From Xanthostigma xanthostigma (Eukaryota; Arthropoda; Insecta; Raphidioptera; Raphidiidae), in the NCBI GenBank assembly GCA_963575645.1, contig OY754467.1, positions 52,485,108 through 52,549,107 on the forward strand: a stretch of 64,000 nt of DNA, in the 5' to 3' direction. This document shows positions 1-10,312 of this stretch, piece after piece; the stretch's first letter is position 1; each line of letters opens with the position of its first letter. Position numbers and translations under genes: made by a program. The notes below the pieces were generated by a model that searched no databases, was not told the origin of the DNA, and worked only from the letters and a program-made list of their open reading frames with translations.

Positions 1-424
1 CGTGCGAGTGAGTAAGGCACACGTTGTAGATGAGCGTTCGTGTAGGAGAGAGAGAGAGGCGAACACGTCGGCGCGACGTAAAAGATAGCAAGTAGCCGAT
101 ATAAGACGGCGGTCGCAATTTACATATCTAACGATTTATGGTCTACGAGCAGCCCACCAGCTTTCATTAATGAATCTGATGGAACATAAACTTGTAATTA
201 AGAAACAGTCGCGCTTTGCTATCACTGCATCGTCTCGCGATAACGTTTGTGGGTAATGCAAAAGAAAATTGTCCATGACGGGTATTTTCAAAGCGACTAT
301 GTAGACTACAGACGCTCGACAACTTAAAGAGACATAATCTATTTTTCATTAACAATGAGAAATTTGCGCTTACTGTAACATTGAATAATATTAAGCAATA
401 GAGTTGGGGAAAAAATAACTTCAC

Positions 425-842
425 AATGAAAAATCACTGTGACAAGCCGTCTAAAATAATCACTGTGATCTGACAAGAGATATCTACGTTCCAAAGTAAC
501 GTATGCCGTTTCATGTCACCGCAGTCACGACGGTCGCTCCAAGTTCCAATAGATCTACGTTCCAAAGTAACGTATGTCGTTTCATGTCACCGCAGTCACG
601 ACGCTCGCTCCAAGTTCCAATAGATCTATGTTTCAAAGTAACGTATGTCGTTCCATGTCACCGCAGTCACTACTCAGTACTCACTGTCGCTCAAAGTCAA
701 ACATGAACGGAGTAGGCAAACAACGCCGTTGTGACGTCAGACCGTGCGTGATGTGAGTGATCGACGTGACAAAGTCACGATGATTTTTCACTGTGATTTT
801 TGTGTAACCGGAATAACAGTCACTGTGATCTCATAGTAACGA
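425..842. repeat. Repeat block bracketed by TCACTGTGA motifs
   Basis: The near-palindrome TCACTGTGA occurs at 434-442, 460-468, 788-796 and 820-828, two copies on each side of a core holding a 71-bp tandem array and one TGACGTCA (732-739). The second and fourth copies share the longer string TCACTGTGATCT in the same orientation. This could be a non-autonomous transposon with subterminal motifs. I saw no clear terminal inverted repeat or target duplication, so the class is unknown. Confidence 0.45.
482..672. repeat. 71-bp tandem repeat, about 2.7 copies
   Basis: Units start at 482, 553 and 624, exactly 71 bp apart, each opening ATCTAYGTTYCAAAGTAACG. Copies differ at only a few positions, so the array is young. 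Each unit carries CACCGCAGTCAC. The third copy diverges after about 670. Short ORFs at 503-756 are frames through this array and are not genes. Confidence 0.9.
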
Positions 843-867
843 CTTTTCCCATGTCTATTAAGCAATA

Positions 868-1105
868 TACAAATCTTAGATTAACGTCTGAATAGAAATC
901 TTCAAATAAATAAAATTATCAACCAATTATTTCAGACTGTATATTGACAAAAAATTATAAAATTGTAATTCAATATCTCAATAAATTACGTTTCGGTCCG
1001 GATTTGGATTTTCTTCAGAAATATGTAATCTAAAAAATATAAAAATGAATTAGTATCTACTTATTTTACAATAGAATTAAGTTCCATATCCATCACTATT
1101 ATAGA
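868..1105 (-). mobile_element. Half copy of a Penelope-like foldback element
   Basis: The sequence from the extension (TTAACGTCTGAATAG) through ATTTCAGACTGTATATTGAC to about 1105 matches the left half of the palindrome at 60216-60696 and the arms at 38668-38804. Only one arm is present, so this copy is truncated or never dimerised. It holds a hammerhead-like core on the minus strand at 986-1018. Confidence 0.6.
986..1018 (-). ncRNA. Hammerhead ribozyme-like motif, decayed
   Basis: On the minus strand the order is CTGAAGA, a stem II region (AATCC, loop, GGACC), GAAA, then C-GTA. The conserved core CUGANGA and GAAA are intact, and GTA fits a minimal stem III followed by an NUH cleavage triplet. 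Only three of five stem II pairs can form (the homologue at 60.6 kb has GATCC/GGATC), so activity is doubtful. Confidence 0.4.
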
Positions 1106-1899
1106 AAAGGTTACTTCCGTTACGTTTTGTCTATATCCGTTTAAAATCACTCACTGAAGTTTAACTTCAAAATATACGTTATACAGGCGAAGTTTATTGT
1201 AATTTTGATGTGTTTTCGTGGTATTTTTTTCGCTAAACTAATGTTTGTTTCAAAACTAGTTAAAGCTACATAAATTTGCAAATTATGAAATTATACGACG
1301 ATAATGCAAATTTATTTCAAACACAGAAATGCATTCGTGTTTTGTCGTTTTTTTTTTTGGTTGCAACGAGAAAATAATTGCAAAAAATGTAAAGGAATGT
1401 TTGAATAAATTAAAAACAGTGTATAAAGTAATAAATATTATAATTTTCTGTCATGTTTTTATAATTTTTAAACAAATTGAAATACATATGTTTTGAATAT
1501 TCAGAAAAAAACTCTCGACATTGGAAATCTCTCAAAAGAAAAAATACAATTAATTCTTTTTTTTTTTTGGACACAAAATTTAATTATGTAATAAAACATA
1601 ATGTATTGCTTACTAAGGATGTGGAAATATTCTTCTTTAAGAAATGAGTAAAGGGCTAATCACTCGCTTTTTTGGCAATAATTTCTATAAATCACTTTAT
1701 TATTTATGGCGTTTCCTATAATAAAAAAATACACATTTTTAATGATAGTTCAATAATAGTTGGAACAGTTGGAAACCGCAACTTTATTTTTCGAGTGTGT
1801 GATTGGCGCAAAATTGCCCTTATCAATCGACCTCCTTTGGCGTTTTTAAATTATGACTGAAAATGAAAAATAAGAAAATATTTGTTTGACCAGTGAAAA
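1106..1899. other. AT-rich interval without a recognisable gene
   Basis: About 790 bp of AT-rich DNA with homopolymer runs. A 62-codon frame at 1672-1860 has no motif and no splice context and is probably chance. Confidence 0.5.
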
Positions 1900-2268
1900 T
1901 CTATAGGTATACTTAATATATAAAGCTGAAGAGTTTGTTTGTTTGGTTGTTTGTTTGAACGCGCTAATCTCAAGAACTACTGGTTCGAATTGAAAAATGT
2001 TTTATTTGTTGGACAGTCCATTTATCGAGGAAGGCTATAGGCTATATAATATAACGCTACGACCAATAGGAGCGGAGCATCAATGAACAATGTTGCAAAA
2101 TATAACTCAAAACTTGTCCGTCCGACAAAAACTTTTGAACGGTAACTCCGATCATCATAAAATTTGGACACAACATTCATCTCAGTAAACTAAGATGAAC
2201 GTGTGTACTCACGTCCCTCCTCGTCCATTCGTTTTTTGCACTCGGGTGAAACCGGGCAGGACCGCTAG
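1900..2268 (+). mobile_element. Non-autonomous Helitron, family 1, copy 1
   Basis: Starts TCTATA...AAAGCTGAAGAG with GTTTGTTTG repeats and ends in a GC hairpin (CGGGTGAAACCGGG, 2243-2256) about 8 nt before CTAG (2265-2268). It is followed by T, the normal Helitron insertion context. It shares both ends with the three minus-strand copies at 2.7, 16.4 and 24.3 kb but lacks their internal tRNA-like segment. No Rep/helicase is present. Confidence 0.8.
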
Positions 2269-2698
2269 TATACTATATAAATAATAAAGTAAAAGGAGTA
2301 AAGTAGAAGCTCAGTGTTGGTTCGTGGTTAGAATAATAATATATTAAGGGTTGTCTCGCGTGACCTCTCCAGTGTGAACTTGTGTTGTGTTCTGAGGTGG
2401 GGTGGAGCACCTCGTGTATTATTTTGTGCAGCTGGGATAGAACAACACTACTAGAGAGCTCGCATATAGTTAAAAGGACACAGTTAACACACGAGAGCGC
2501 TTTTAAGACTGCGCCCTCCAAAGCTCGTTTCTGGACGCTTTAACGACCCGAGCTTTCGGTCGCACGCACTGTACGTCCGCAGTTTAATGTGCCTTATGAA
2601 AAGTTATATTGTTGGCTTGCCTCTTCTATTTCTCAGCCGTTTTCTAGTAGCACAGACACCCGTTTGTTACGCAGATAACTGTCGCGTCATATTCTTTA
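2269..2698. other. Single-copy segment between two tail-to-tail Helitrons
   Basis: This 430-bp stretch is more GC-rich than its surroundings and is bounded by the 3' CTAG ends of Helitrons in opposite orientation. A chance 82-codon minus frame (2273-2521) covers part of it. I found no second copy in the window and no recognisable protein. It may be LTR-derived or ordinary host sequence. Confidence 0.45.
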
Positions 2699-3443
2699 CT
2701 AGCGCTCCCGTCTAGTTTCACCCGAGCGCAAAAGAACGAATGAGGAAGGGAAAGACATGAGTACGCACATTCATCTTAGTTTACCGAGATGAATGTTGTG
2801 TCTAAATTTCATGATGATCGGAGTTAACGTTCAAAAGTTTTTGTCGATAAAAAGCAGTATTTATATTTTTAATAGGTATAGATAATAAATTTCTTTTAAA
2901 TCAATAATTACTGGAATTAATAAAATATAATAAATATTTAATTGAAAACACTGTAGGAAAATTATTTTTATATAGGTACCTATTATAGTTGTAACAGTTT
3001 TCAAATGAGCTATTAATTAGATTTATTTAATTTTAATTAGTCGTAAATAAAATTAAAATAAATTTAAATGTAAGAAAGTAATGTAGAAAATAAAAAAAAA
3101 ATAAAATGTATTCACCCAACGTGTGGCTCGAACCCACGACCCTCATGATATTAAGAGTCGCGTGGTCTACCGGGCTTGTAAATGCACGACGTTAATATTA
3201 TAATATTTAGTTATATAGGGCATTTCACCTGATTAGACGCTAATTTTGAGATACATTTTGCAACATTTTTCATTGATGCTCCGCTTCTATTGGTCGTAGC
3301 GTGATATTATATAGCCTATAGCCATCCTCGATAAATGGACTATCCAACAAAAAAATTTTTTTTCAATTCGAACCAGTAGTTCCTGAGATTAGCGTGTTCA
3401 ATCAAACAAACAAGCAAACTCTTCAGCTTTATATATTAGTTGA
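2699..3443 (-). mobile_element. Non-autonomous Helitron, family 1, copy 2
   Basis: Minus-strand copy: its 3' end is CTAG at 2699-2702 with a degraded hairpin beside it, and its 5' end is the CTGAAGAG/TTTGTTTG block near 3380-3443. The central part holds a tRNA-Lys-like relic (3113-3175). The 5' terminal TC is mutated, so the outer boundary is approximate. Confidence 0.75.
3113..3175 (-). pseudogene. tRNA-Lys(CTT)-like relic inside Helitron
   Basis: Read on the minus strand it runs GCCCGG, anticodon loop CTCTTAA, and T-loop GGGTTCGAGCC with CACGTTGGG at the 3' side. The D arm is largely deleted, so it cannot fold as a tRNA. The same segment lies in the Helitron copies at 16.4 and 24.3 kb, so it moved with the element. 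Confidence 0.65.
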
Positions 3444-4059
3444 TTATTTTAATTGAATTCTTATTGAAACATACATCGAATAATTGCATTCAAATTCCTT
3501 AGAGAATTCTTCCAAACTCAGTTCCGGTTGGCGTTTTTATTTCGTTTGAGAATTATTCAGTGCGCGAGCAAGCGAGACAAAACTAGACCCTTGAGCAGCG
3601 GGGGTTTTGTTTTAAATTTATTGTTAACCCTCTTATTTTATTAACGAAACCCGCCCGCTGGCGGTTGAGGACAACAAACTGAAAAATAGGAAAACGTAGA
3701 AAACGAGAATTTAAACAGTGACCTTTTGGACGTACACTGAAATATTCCACCTGATCACGCAAACTTCCACTACACAAATAAAGTTGATACCAGAATAGAA
3801 TGCTTAAATGCTCGGGAGGCAACAGCTGGATTTCGTTTTTTATCACCATCAATCCGTCCTTTCACTCGTTTCAAGCTGAAAACTCAACAAGAAAATTTTT
3901 AAACTATTCAGAGCCTACTATGTCATAGCACGTCGTGTCTTCGCAGACAAAAGAAGACTATCCTCATCGCATTCCCGAGACGTTTTTCTGACAATTTTTT
4001 TGTTTTTTAAAGCGAAACTTTTATTCTATCGCCCCGAATTTTTCTGGCCGTCTGTTGCA
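3444..4059. other. Interval without a supported gene
   Basis: A minus-strand 89-codon frame (3583-3852) was examined. It has no familiar motif, and nothing flanking it looks like a promoter or splice site. No repeat shared with the rest of the window was seen. Confidence 0.4.
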
Positions 4060-4300
4060 TGTCGCATTACAGGCGGCCGCGGAGTAGGGGTAAAGTGAAA
4101 GGCGCTCGGAGTAGGCGCTCGGTAGAGCAGCCAAGGCCAATATGGCGGCGCCCATAGTTAGCATCAGCTGACCGTGTAGTATGTATAACACATAGTCAGT
4201 CTGTCATGCGGGCAAGTGCTGTACAGTGTTTACATGTTTTTATTCGTGTATTCATGTGAATATTGTTGTTTATAATTAATTGTGATGGATAAGTGTCTAC
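4060..4300 (+). promoter_or_regulatory. CpG-rich promoter-like block
   Basis: A GC- and CpG-rich patch in AT-rich DNA. It has a duplicated GGAGTAGG/GCGCTCGG motif, a CCAAT box next to ATGGCGGC (a YY1/Pho-type site, 4136-4150), and an arthropod-type initiator TCAGT at 4196-4200. An ATG near 4284 opens a 22-codon frame (MDKCLQSNAYNPIK...) ending in TAA. No downstream coding exon was identified and a MITE begins 106 bp further on. A real promoter is plausible but unproven. Confidence 0.35.
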
Positions 4301-4405
4301 AATCCAACGCCTACAATCCAATAAAAGTTTCACTTGCGTCGTGGTTTCTTTAAACCACACTACTGTTTTTTTTCCCTCGCATGTTATGCAATACTACGAG
4401 ACAAG

Positions 4406-4726
4406 TATAATACGCTCCACGGATCTAAAAGGTTCGAAAGCTAGTCACAAACAGCGTCGCAAAGGCACATTTTAGAGCCGTTGATACTCCCACCACCTCC
4501 CAGCTACCTGCACGGAACGTGCGCTCGTCGGTGATTGGCTGTGATGGCTCGTTGCCTTTGTCACTTGCCGCTTTCCTGCTTTAAAGTACAGTCGAGTACG
4601 CTATTGTCAAGTTGTTATTATAGTTTTGTTGAGTTGCGAGTTTGTAGTTTTTCAACAGACTGTACAAGCGCCAGCCCGCATTCGCATCTAACTTCCGAGC
4701 CTTTTAGATTCGTGGCGCGTATTATA
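4406..4726 (+). mobile_element. TIR MITE family M, copy 1
   Basis: About 320 bp with terminal inverted repeats near 38 bp (TATAATACGCKCCACG...CTAAAAGG at one end, its complement ending CGCGTATTATA at the other). Four more copies lie at 9993, 13511, 29802 and 55350. Termini suggest a TA-type or TATA target, but the boundary between TIR and duplication cannot be fixed from five copies. The internal frame beginning MAVMARCLCH is carried by the repeat. Confidence 0.9.
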
Positions 4727-5573
4727 AATGAACATGTGTGCAGTAGTTTTTTCTCGTGGAAATTTTACATTTGTAAAACTATAGATAATAAGAAAAATTA
4801 TGCCAATCGGTTTCCAGTTGGCAGGTCATTTTCCCCACTTCTGGCGGTGATGTTTTTCGTTATGCTGCCGAATGGAATTACTTCTAGCGCTACTAAAGTA
4901 GTTTCACTTCGAAAATGTCTGTCTGTGACGTGATTTTCACGTCGGATGTCATGCATTGTATTTAGTGCGCGGTTTGACATTCAAACAACTCGACACAAAC
5001 AGGAGTGTTAAACTGTCGGGTAGTTTTGTTCGGCGGAACGGAAACAAGCTGGCAAAAGTGCTTCTAATTAGAAACAACAATGAAAGGACAAGATTGAAAA
5101 AAAATATCTTCTTTTTCTTTCTGGATATTATTCTCTCGTATTCTCTACTCCTGTCAATTCCTTTCATTAGTCTACTTGTCGTTATGGCATGTACACTATT
5201 GATATTTTGGTCGCATGGCGGAACCCAGGGACTTACAATAATTAATTATTGTGGTCGGTTAATAATTGATTAATATTATGTTTTTTTCTTTAACCAAAAA
5301 TCTCTTTTTGCGAACTATAATGAAAAATTGCAAGTAGTTCGTAATATTTTATTATATTATTCTAATATTTTGGGTTGTTGTTCATCTTCAAGCAACTTTT
5401 AAAAAGTGTACGAAATTCTCCAAAGAAATAAATATATATATTTTTTCGTCCAAATAATCGATTTGTTTTATATGCTGTGCTAAAAGCATATACTTTTATT
5501 CTATACTGAGGATAGGAATAAAATCGCAATCGAACCATTACGGTGCAAACATATACTTTTTTTACGCCGTAAG
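4727..5573. other. Interval without a supported gene
   Basis: Contains a frame at 4956-5273 that opens with TTG and ends in a hydrophobic stretch. Composition is ordinary and no splice or promoter signal supports it. No shared repeats noted. Confidence 0.4.
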
Positions 5574-5670
5574 CACTGGCGTATCCAGGAGGGCAAAACA
5601 AGCACGGGGGACCCGGCTTAAGAAATTTCTAATTTGCTCCCTCCTGGGCTAAAAGGTGGGTACGCCCATG
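5574..5670. mobile_element. Very short TIR remnant, hAT-like
   Basis: Starts CACTGGCGTATCC and ends GGGTACGCCCATG, an imperfect inverted repeat resembling the ends of the hAT element at 13947-14161 (CACTGGCGTAAC). No clear 8-bp target duplication, so it is a weak call. Confidence 0.4.
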
Positions 5671-6282
5671 TTAACGTCATAGAAAAAGACAAAGTTTTTG
5701 AAACAGAGATACTTTATTCCGATTGAATGCACGTACATCATCGGAGAAATCAGGGAATTACATCGAAGAAAGAGACGCAGATATATTTTCGATACGCTTT
5801 GTTGCCTTCGCTCACCGCACATTGAGTAGATAGACAATGATTCATATAGTAAATTATTATTAAATATATATTATGGCTAAAAGACAACTTGTTTTAATTC
5901 ACTGCGCTTCGCATCCGTGATAATGTGTAGTAAGCTTTAAAACAACTCGACATTATTATATCTTTTGATTAACCTGTTACATTCTCACCTCTTACGTAAT
6001 TCCGTTCGACGACGGCTAACAAAAATGAAACAAGTTTCATTACGTTTTTAACGATTCTGTAGATAGTAGATACTATCATGCTGTTAAAAATAAAATTTAA
6101 TAAAAATGTAGGTATACTTCTTTATTATCGTAAATAACAATAATTTATTTAAATAATATTACTTATTGTAATTGGTATTCTTCGACTTAGATCTACATCA
6201 TGGGAACACTTTTGTTGCATTTTTTTTAGTTTAAAACTATTTTTATTATAATATCTAAAAAATAAATTATAATTAAAATTCC

Positions 6283-6924
6283 TTTTGACGTGATAACGTC
6301 TTATAAATTGATGAATCACGTCAAAATAAAAAGATGAATGACCTAGCTGTCGACCCACCTATGTAAATAAAAAAAAATAAAAATAAAAAGATGAAACACC
6401 GGCTGCATGCACGAAAAAGTGTAACGTTCCTAACGTTCCGCCTGACCCTGTGCGTGCTTTTCTCGAAAACGGCCCTAACGATTTGGATGAAATTTACTGA
6501 AAAGGGATTTTGGGGGGCAAAAAATCGTTTTAGCTAGGTCTCATCTCTCGAAAAAATCGTTTTCATACAAATTTTATCATTATAAAAATCAATTTTTTGA
6601 CGTATGAAAATACTTAAATATTGTAAGTAGGTTTTGGAATTTTATATAAACAATGAAACAATTGTTTTCAAAATACTATGACAGTTAATCTTTGAGACTT
6701 AAAATAAATACGAAAGAAAGAAAGTTAAAAAAAAAACAATTATTATTATAGGTGGTAAGTAATTTTAATAAATAAAATTAACCTAAATTTGAAGCGAAAG
6801 ATGCAATATCATAGATTCGAATTATTATAATTATTATATTTTAGGTTATGTATCACGGAATACGTTATCACGTAAAACTATCGTCCGTAAACCGACTTTA
6901 CAGACAACCAATTTTTTTTTTTTT
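6283..6924 (+). mobile_element. Interspersed repeat family R2, copy A
   Basis: Begins TTGACGTGATAACGTCTTAT and ends TACGGAATACGTTATCACGT...ACAGACAACCA followed by a T run. Both ends recur at 28858-29506 and 58441-59117. The middle of this copy differs from the other two, suggesting another subfamily. The string ACGTTATCACGT appears inverted near both ends, hinting at TIRs. Class unknown; no protein seen. Confidence 0.7.
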
Positions 6925-7125
6925 AACTTTTGATTTTTGTAATTTTTTTTTCAGATCTTTACGATTCGCGATAGTCAAAATATACTCGTGTGCTGTTTTC
7001 TCTTACTTTTTTGTATCAAACGAGGTGAATCGGTGCCAGCAGACTCTTTGAAAATGTAAATAAATAATTATATTTTTTGGTATTGTAAAAAGCCAATTTT
7101 AAACAATCTATAAGTTTGTTTTCAG

Positions 7126-7266
7126 GAGAAGAAATTAGATTCTATAGACAGCTGCACTTTGATTGCTGACTGTCGCTCCAAAAACTCAAAATTGGTGTCA
7201 TTTTCGGATACTTTATTAATGTGTTCAACTTGCTCACTGTGGAGGAACTTCGCTGAGGAGCGTTGA
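7126..7266 (+). CDS. Possible short terminal exon, unrecognised
   Basis: A good acceptor (TTTGTTTTCAG, ending 7125) opens a frame of 46 codons before TGA, beginning EKKLDSIDSCTLIADCR and carrying several cysteines (CTLIADC, CSTC). There is no start codon near the acceptor, so it could only be an internal or last exon. No donor partner was found upstream. A chance frame or transposon debris is equally likely. Confidence 0.2.
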   Translation, partial: EKKLDSIDSCTLIADCRSKNSKLVSFSDTLLMCSTCSLWRNFAEER

Positions 7267-7834
7267 GGAATAGAGTTCTGTTATAATATCAGAACAGGTT
7301 GGGGCGCCCTCAGATTCTGTATGATTTTTTTTTTGTTATTTTTCGGTTTTATTTGGATAACACTGATCCCTTACTGTTTTTGAGAAACCGATCACAAATT
7401 ATTATAAACCACATCTACTTGGATATACTTACAGCGATATAAATTCATACCATCGAAATTCGAAATAAAATGGCAAGACATCACTTAAAACAAAATTGCC
7501 TTCAGCGCAATAGTTCTTTGTCAAATTAATTTTGTGACTTCAAATCCCATAATAAATTTTCAGTTAATATTAGAATTAATTAAATTAAGACATTCTTAAT
7601 TGTTCTTTTTGTGTGCGAAGGCGTTTGAAGGATATATTTTTTTTCTTTTTGGCTAATTTAGGTTGGTACGAGGAAAATTCACCAGAACGGAGGTCTGTAC
7701 AAGAGTTGACTTCATTTTGACTCAAATTCAAGTAATATTGTTAATAAAAGCCAAAATTTCGGTATAAAAATTTCCTGTATGCAGATTACATCGTTTTTTT
7801 TATGTTATTATGTACTAATGAATATTTTCGGTAG

Positions 7835-8221
7835 TGCGTGGCGCCGGTTACTGGCTCTCGCGTTTACAAAAAGTGCGGGAGTATCTTCGTTTTTTGTCTT
7901 GCTGAAATGGTCCTGTCCCCGGCTCCGCGATCGCGCGAGTAAGTGTTTAAATAAAGTTTAAATGAATAAATCGAAGGTCTTTTCTTTGGATGTCGGGATT
8001 TCCAGAACAACGACACGATCAACCAGACTAAATGGACCAGAACTGATCAGTGCAGTGAAAGTGTTAAAAACGTTAATTAAAGAAGTGATCGCGAATTTAA
8101 ACTCGTATTTATTAAAAATAATTTATTTAAAACGATAGCCCAGTGCAGTGTTTTAATGATAAATAAAATAACAGTCAGTAGTTCGCGACTTTTACCTTTC
8201 GTGTGATGAACTGGAGCTGGA
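7835..8221 (+). promoter_or_regulatory. CpG-rich promoter or 5' UTR region
   Basis: CpG-containing sequence with GCGATCGCGCGA followed by a consensus donor GTAAGT (7939-7944), then several CAGT strings (GATCAGTGCAGTG near 8048, CCCAGTGCAGTG near 8139, CAGTCAGTAG near 8173) that fit arthropod initiators. It lies directly upstream of the ATG at 8222, so it is best read as the promoter and 5' UTR of that candidate gene. Confidence 0.35.
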
Positions 8222-8363
8222 ATGACCTTCGGGCGCTACAAAGATTTCGTCACAAGTATGTATTTTTTTTAGTTTTGTTTTTCTTGAAATTATTGAAAAT
8301 ATTATGCTAATTATGATTTTTTGTTTGTTGCAGGTGCTGACGAAACTCTAGTGCAGAATTTTG
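8222..8363 (+). CDS. Candidate first two coding exons, unrecognised protein
   Basis: Exon 1 (8222-8255) starts with ATG and ends at a GTATGT donor. A 78-nt intron ends in a good acceptor (TTTGTTTGTTGCAG, to 8333). Exon 2 is a 30-nt micro-exon (8334-8363) followed by a consensus GTGAGT donor. The joined frame is open: MTFGRYKDFVT, then SADETLVQNF, ending in phase 1. Without the second donor, translation stops two codons later. Intron length fits insects, and the promoter-like CAGT-rich region lies just upstream. I do not recognise the peptide, and no following exon was found, so the rest would lie beyond a long intron. A different ATG 15 nt upstream stops soon after the splice. Confidence 0.35.
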
Positions 8364-8744
8364 GTGAGTGATTTTGCTTTTATTTATTTGTCCTGTTACA
8401 GTGAGCTGGAGTCAACAGAAGCCCTCCCGTATATTTTATTGTGATATACCCGAAAGTTAACTCTTTGAGGGGTTTTGGGTATCTAGAATTGTTAGAAGCT
8501 CACGTGACAGATAAAGTGATCACAGATAGAAGTTTTGTTTTTTTTAGAAAACTGTTTGTATGAATTACAAAATCAATAACAAGAACTGGAAAGTTCAGAA
8601 AAGAATAGATAAAACTTTGGTATCTAGTTCTCAAATGAAATTTAATGTACATATCTCGTATATAGACAATTTAAAATACTATTGTTTATTTGATATATTG
8701 TCGGGTCGGATCGGTTTGTCAATTTTAGTATTGACTACGCGGTC

Positions 8745-8956
8745 TATATAAGTTCTGTTTCGTGTTTTTCAAGTTAATTTTTCAATAACCAAGAATTTTA
8801 ATTGTGTAAGTATTTAATTTTCTAATTTTCATGAAACGTATTTCTGATTATATTTCTTTTTACTTAAATTCCTTTCTTTTTTAGGGAAACATAATTATGA
8901 ACGAAACGACGACCGATATGAAAGGAACTTATTTTGAAACACTCTGTATATTATAA
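8745..8956 (+). other. Possible small spliced transcript with TATA box
   Basis: TATATAAG (8745-8752) is followed by a short putative exon ending at a GTAAGT donor (8806), a 79-nt intron with a pyrimidine-rich CTTTCTTTTTTAG acceptor (to 8884), and an exon with ATG at 8897 encoding 19 residues (MNETTTDMKGTYFETLCIL) before TAA. AATAAA follows at 9137-9142. Each signal is common by chance in AT-rich DNA. Together they could mark an alternative promoter of the 8.2-kb candidate or a small RNA. Confidence 0.25.
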
Positions 8957-9811
8957 TGACTTTATTTCCGAAACGGAAGAAAGTACAAAACACCGGCGGG
9001 TTTATTGAATCTAGCGTGAAGTTTTCTATAAACATGTTGAATTTGAAAACGGTAAAGATAATTTTTTTAAAGGCTTTCTCTTCGAAATGGTAGATTTTTT
9101 AATCAATATAGAACAGCAAATGTCCCGTTTTTTAGTAATAAAGTTATTTACTTATGAAAGTGTAAAATGAAAAGTGCAAACAAAAATATTATTCAGAAAT
9201 TATAGAGTCTTCAATATTCAGCAATTTTAAAACTAATGCTTTCTTATATTATATTAAATATTTTAAAGAAAAATACTTTTAGAGACACAAAAACAAGAAA
9301 CACACGCTTTCTTGTTTTGAAAGATAATGTTCTATTTTTGCTATAGCATATTTTATTTGATCCCGCCAGTTACGGGAAATTTATTTTTCAAGCTAAAAAT
9401 TAAAATAAATATAAAATGAATATTATTGTAAAGGTAATGTTTCATTAGAACACATTAATAACTGGCTCTGGAACAATTTAAATATTATGTAAGCAGAATT
9501 TTTACTAATTTTTGACCCCCCCTCCTATGCTTACATAAACATTGTTATATATATTTTTTTAAATCTGTGCAAATTTCTTTATTGTGTTATTCATGAGCAG
9601 CAGTTTTTAAGTCTAGAAAAATAAGAAATTTATAGACTATAAAATAATTTAATGCACATTTAATATTTATTCAATCCAATTATTGACATCGTATTTAGAT
9701 ATTATATTCTTAACATTAAATTAAAATTAAATTTTGAAAAAAAAATCAAAAAAAGTAAATAAATAATAATATTGATACTTGATTATTGGCTCAATCAATA
9801 GTTGTATGATT
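8957..9811. other. AT-rich interval, nothing recognised
   Basis: About 850 bp with homopolymer tracts and no shared repeat, RNA gene or coding signal that I can support. Confidence 0.5.
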
Positions 9812-9979
9812 AATAATAATAAAAGAAACAATTGGTCTCACTATTTGTTTTAAATAAACACTGTACTTGAAGAGGCTTGAGCCGAGATGGCCGAAACGTT
9901 GTGACGTGAAGTGTTTGTTTTAAATAAATAAATAAATAGATAGTGAGACCAATTGTTGTTTGTTTTATTATTATAAATA
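9812..9979 (+). mobile_element. Palindromic element with degenerate hammerhead-like core
   Basis: Arms beginning AATAAAAGAAACAATTGGTC (left) and mirrored on the right surround CTTGAAGAGGCTTGAGCC...GGCCGAAACGTTGTGAC (9865-9905). GAAAC-GTT fits the hammerhead 3' core. The 5' core is altered to CTTGAAGA and stem II is irregular. I could not fix target duplications because of AT-rich flanks. MITE copy 2 begins 13 bp downstream. Confidence 0.55.
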
Positions 9980-9992
9980 AATATTGTTGACG

Positions 9993-10312
9993 TATGGTAC
10001 GCGCCACGAATCTAAAAGGCTCGGAAGTTAGATTCGAATGCGGGCTTGCGCTTGTACAGTCTGTTGAATAACTACAAACTCGCAACTCAACGAAACTAAC
10101 ATAGCAATAACAACTTGACAATAGCGTACTCGACTGTACTTTAAAGCAGGAAAGTGACAAAGGCAACGAGCGATCACGGACAATCACTGACGAGCGCACG
10201 TTCCGTGCAGGTAGCTGGGAGGTGGTGGGAGTATCAACGGCTCTAAAATGTACCTTTGCGACGCTGTTTGTGACTAACTTCCGATCCTTTTAGATCCGTG
10301 GCGCGTCTTATA
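9993..10312 (-). mobile_element. TIR MITE family M, copy 2
   Basis: Same ends and interior as 4406-4726 in the opposite orientation. The left terminus is altered (TATGGTACGCG). The frame at 9810-10199 runs through this copy and is repeat-borne. Confidence 0.9.

Noticed and set aside
4535-4933. 132-codon plus ORF
   Set aside because: First half is MITE copy 1, second half is flanking DNA.
4956-5273. 105-codon plus ORF with hydrophobic C-terminal part
   Set aside because: Opens with TTG, no splice or promoter support, low-complexity T-rich coding of the hydrophobic stretch.
8364-8401. A third exon after 8363 that would keep the frame to a TAA at about 8460
   Set aside because: It requires a 38-nt intron, shorter than insects normally splice.
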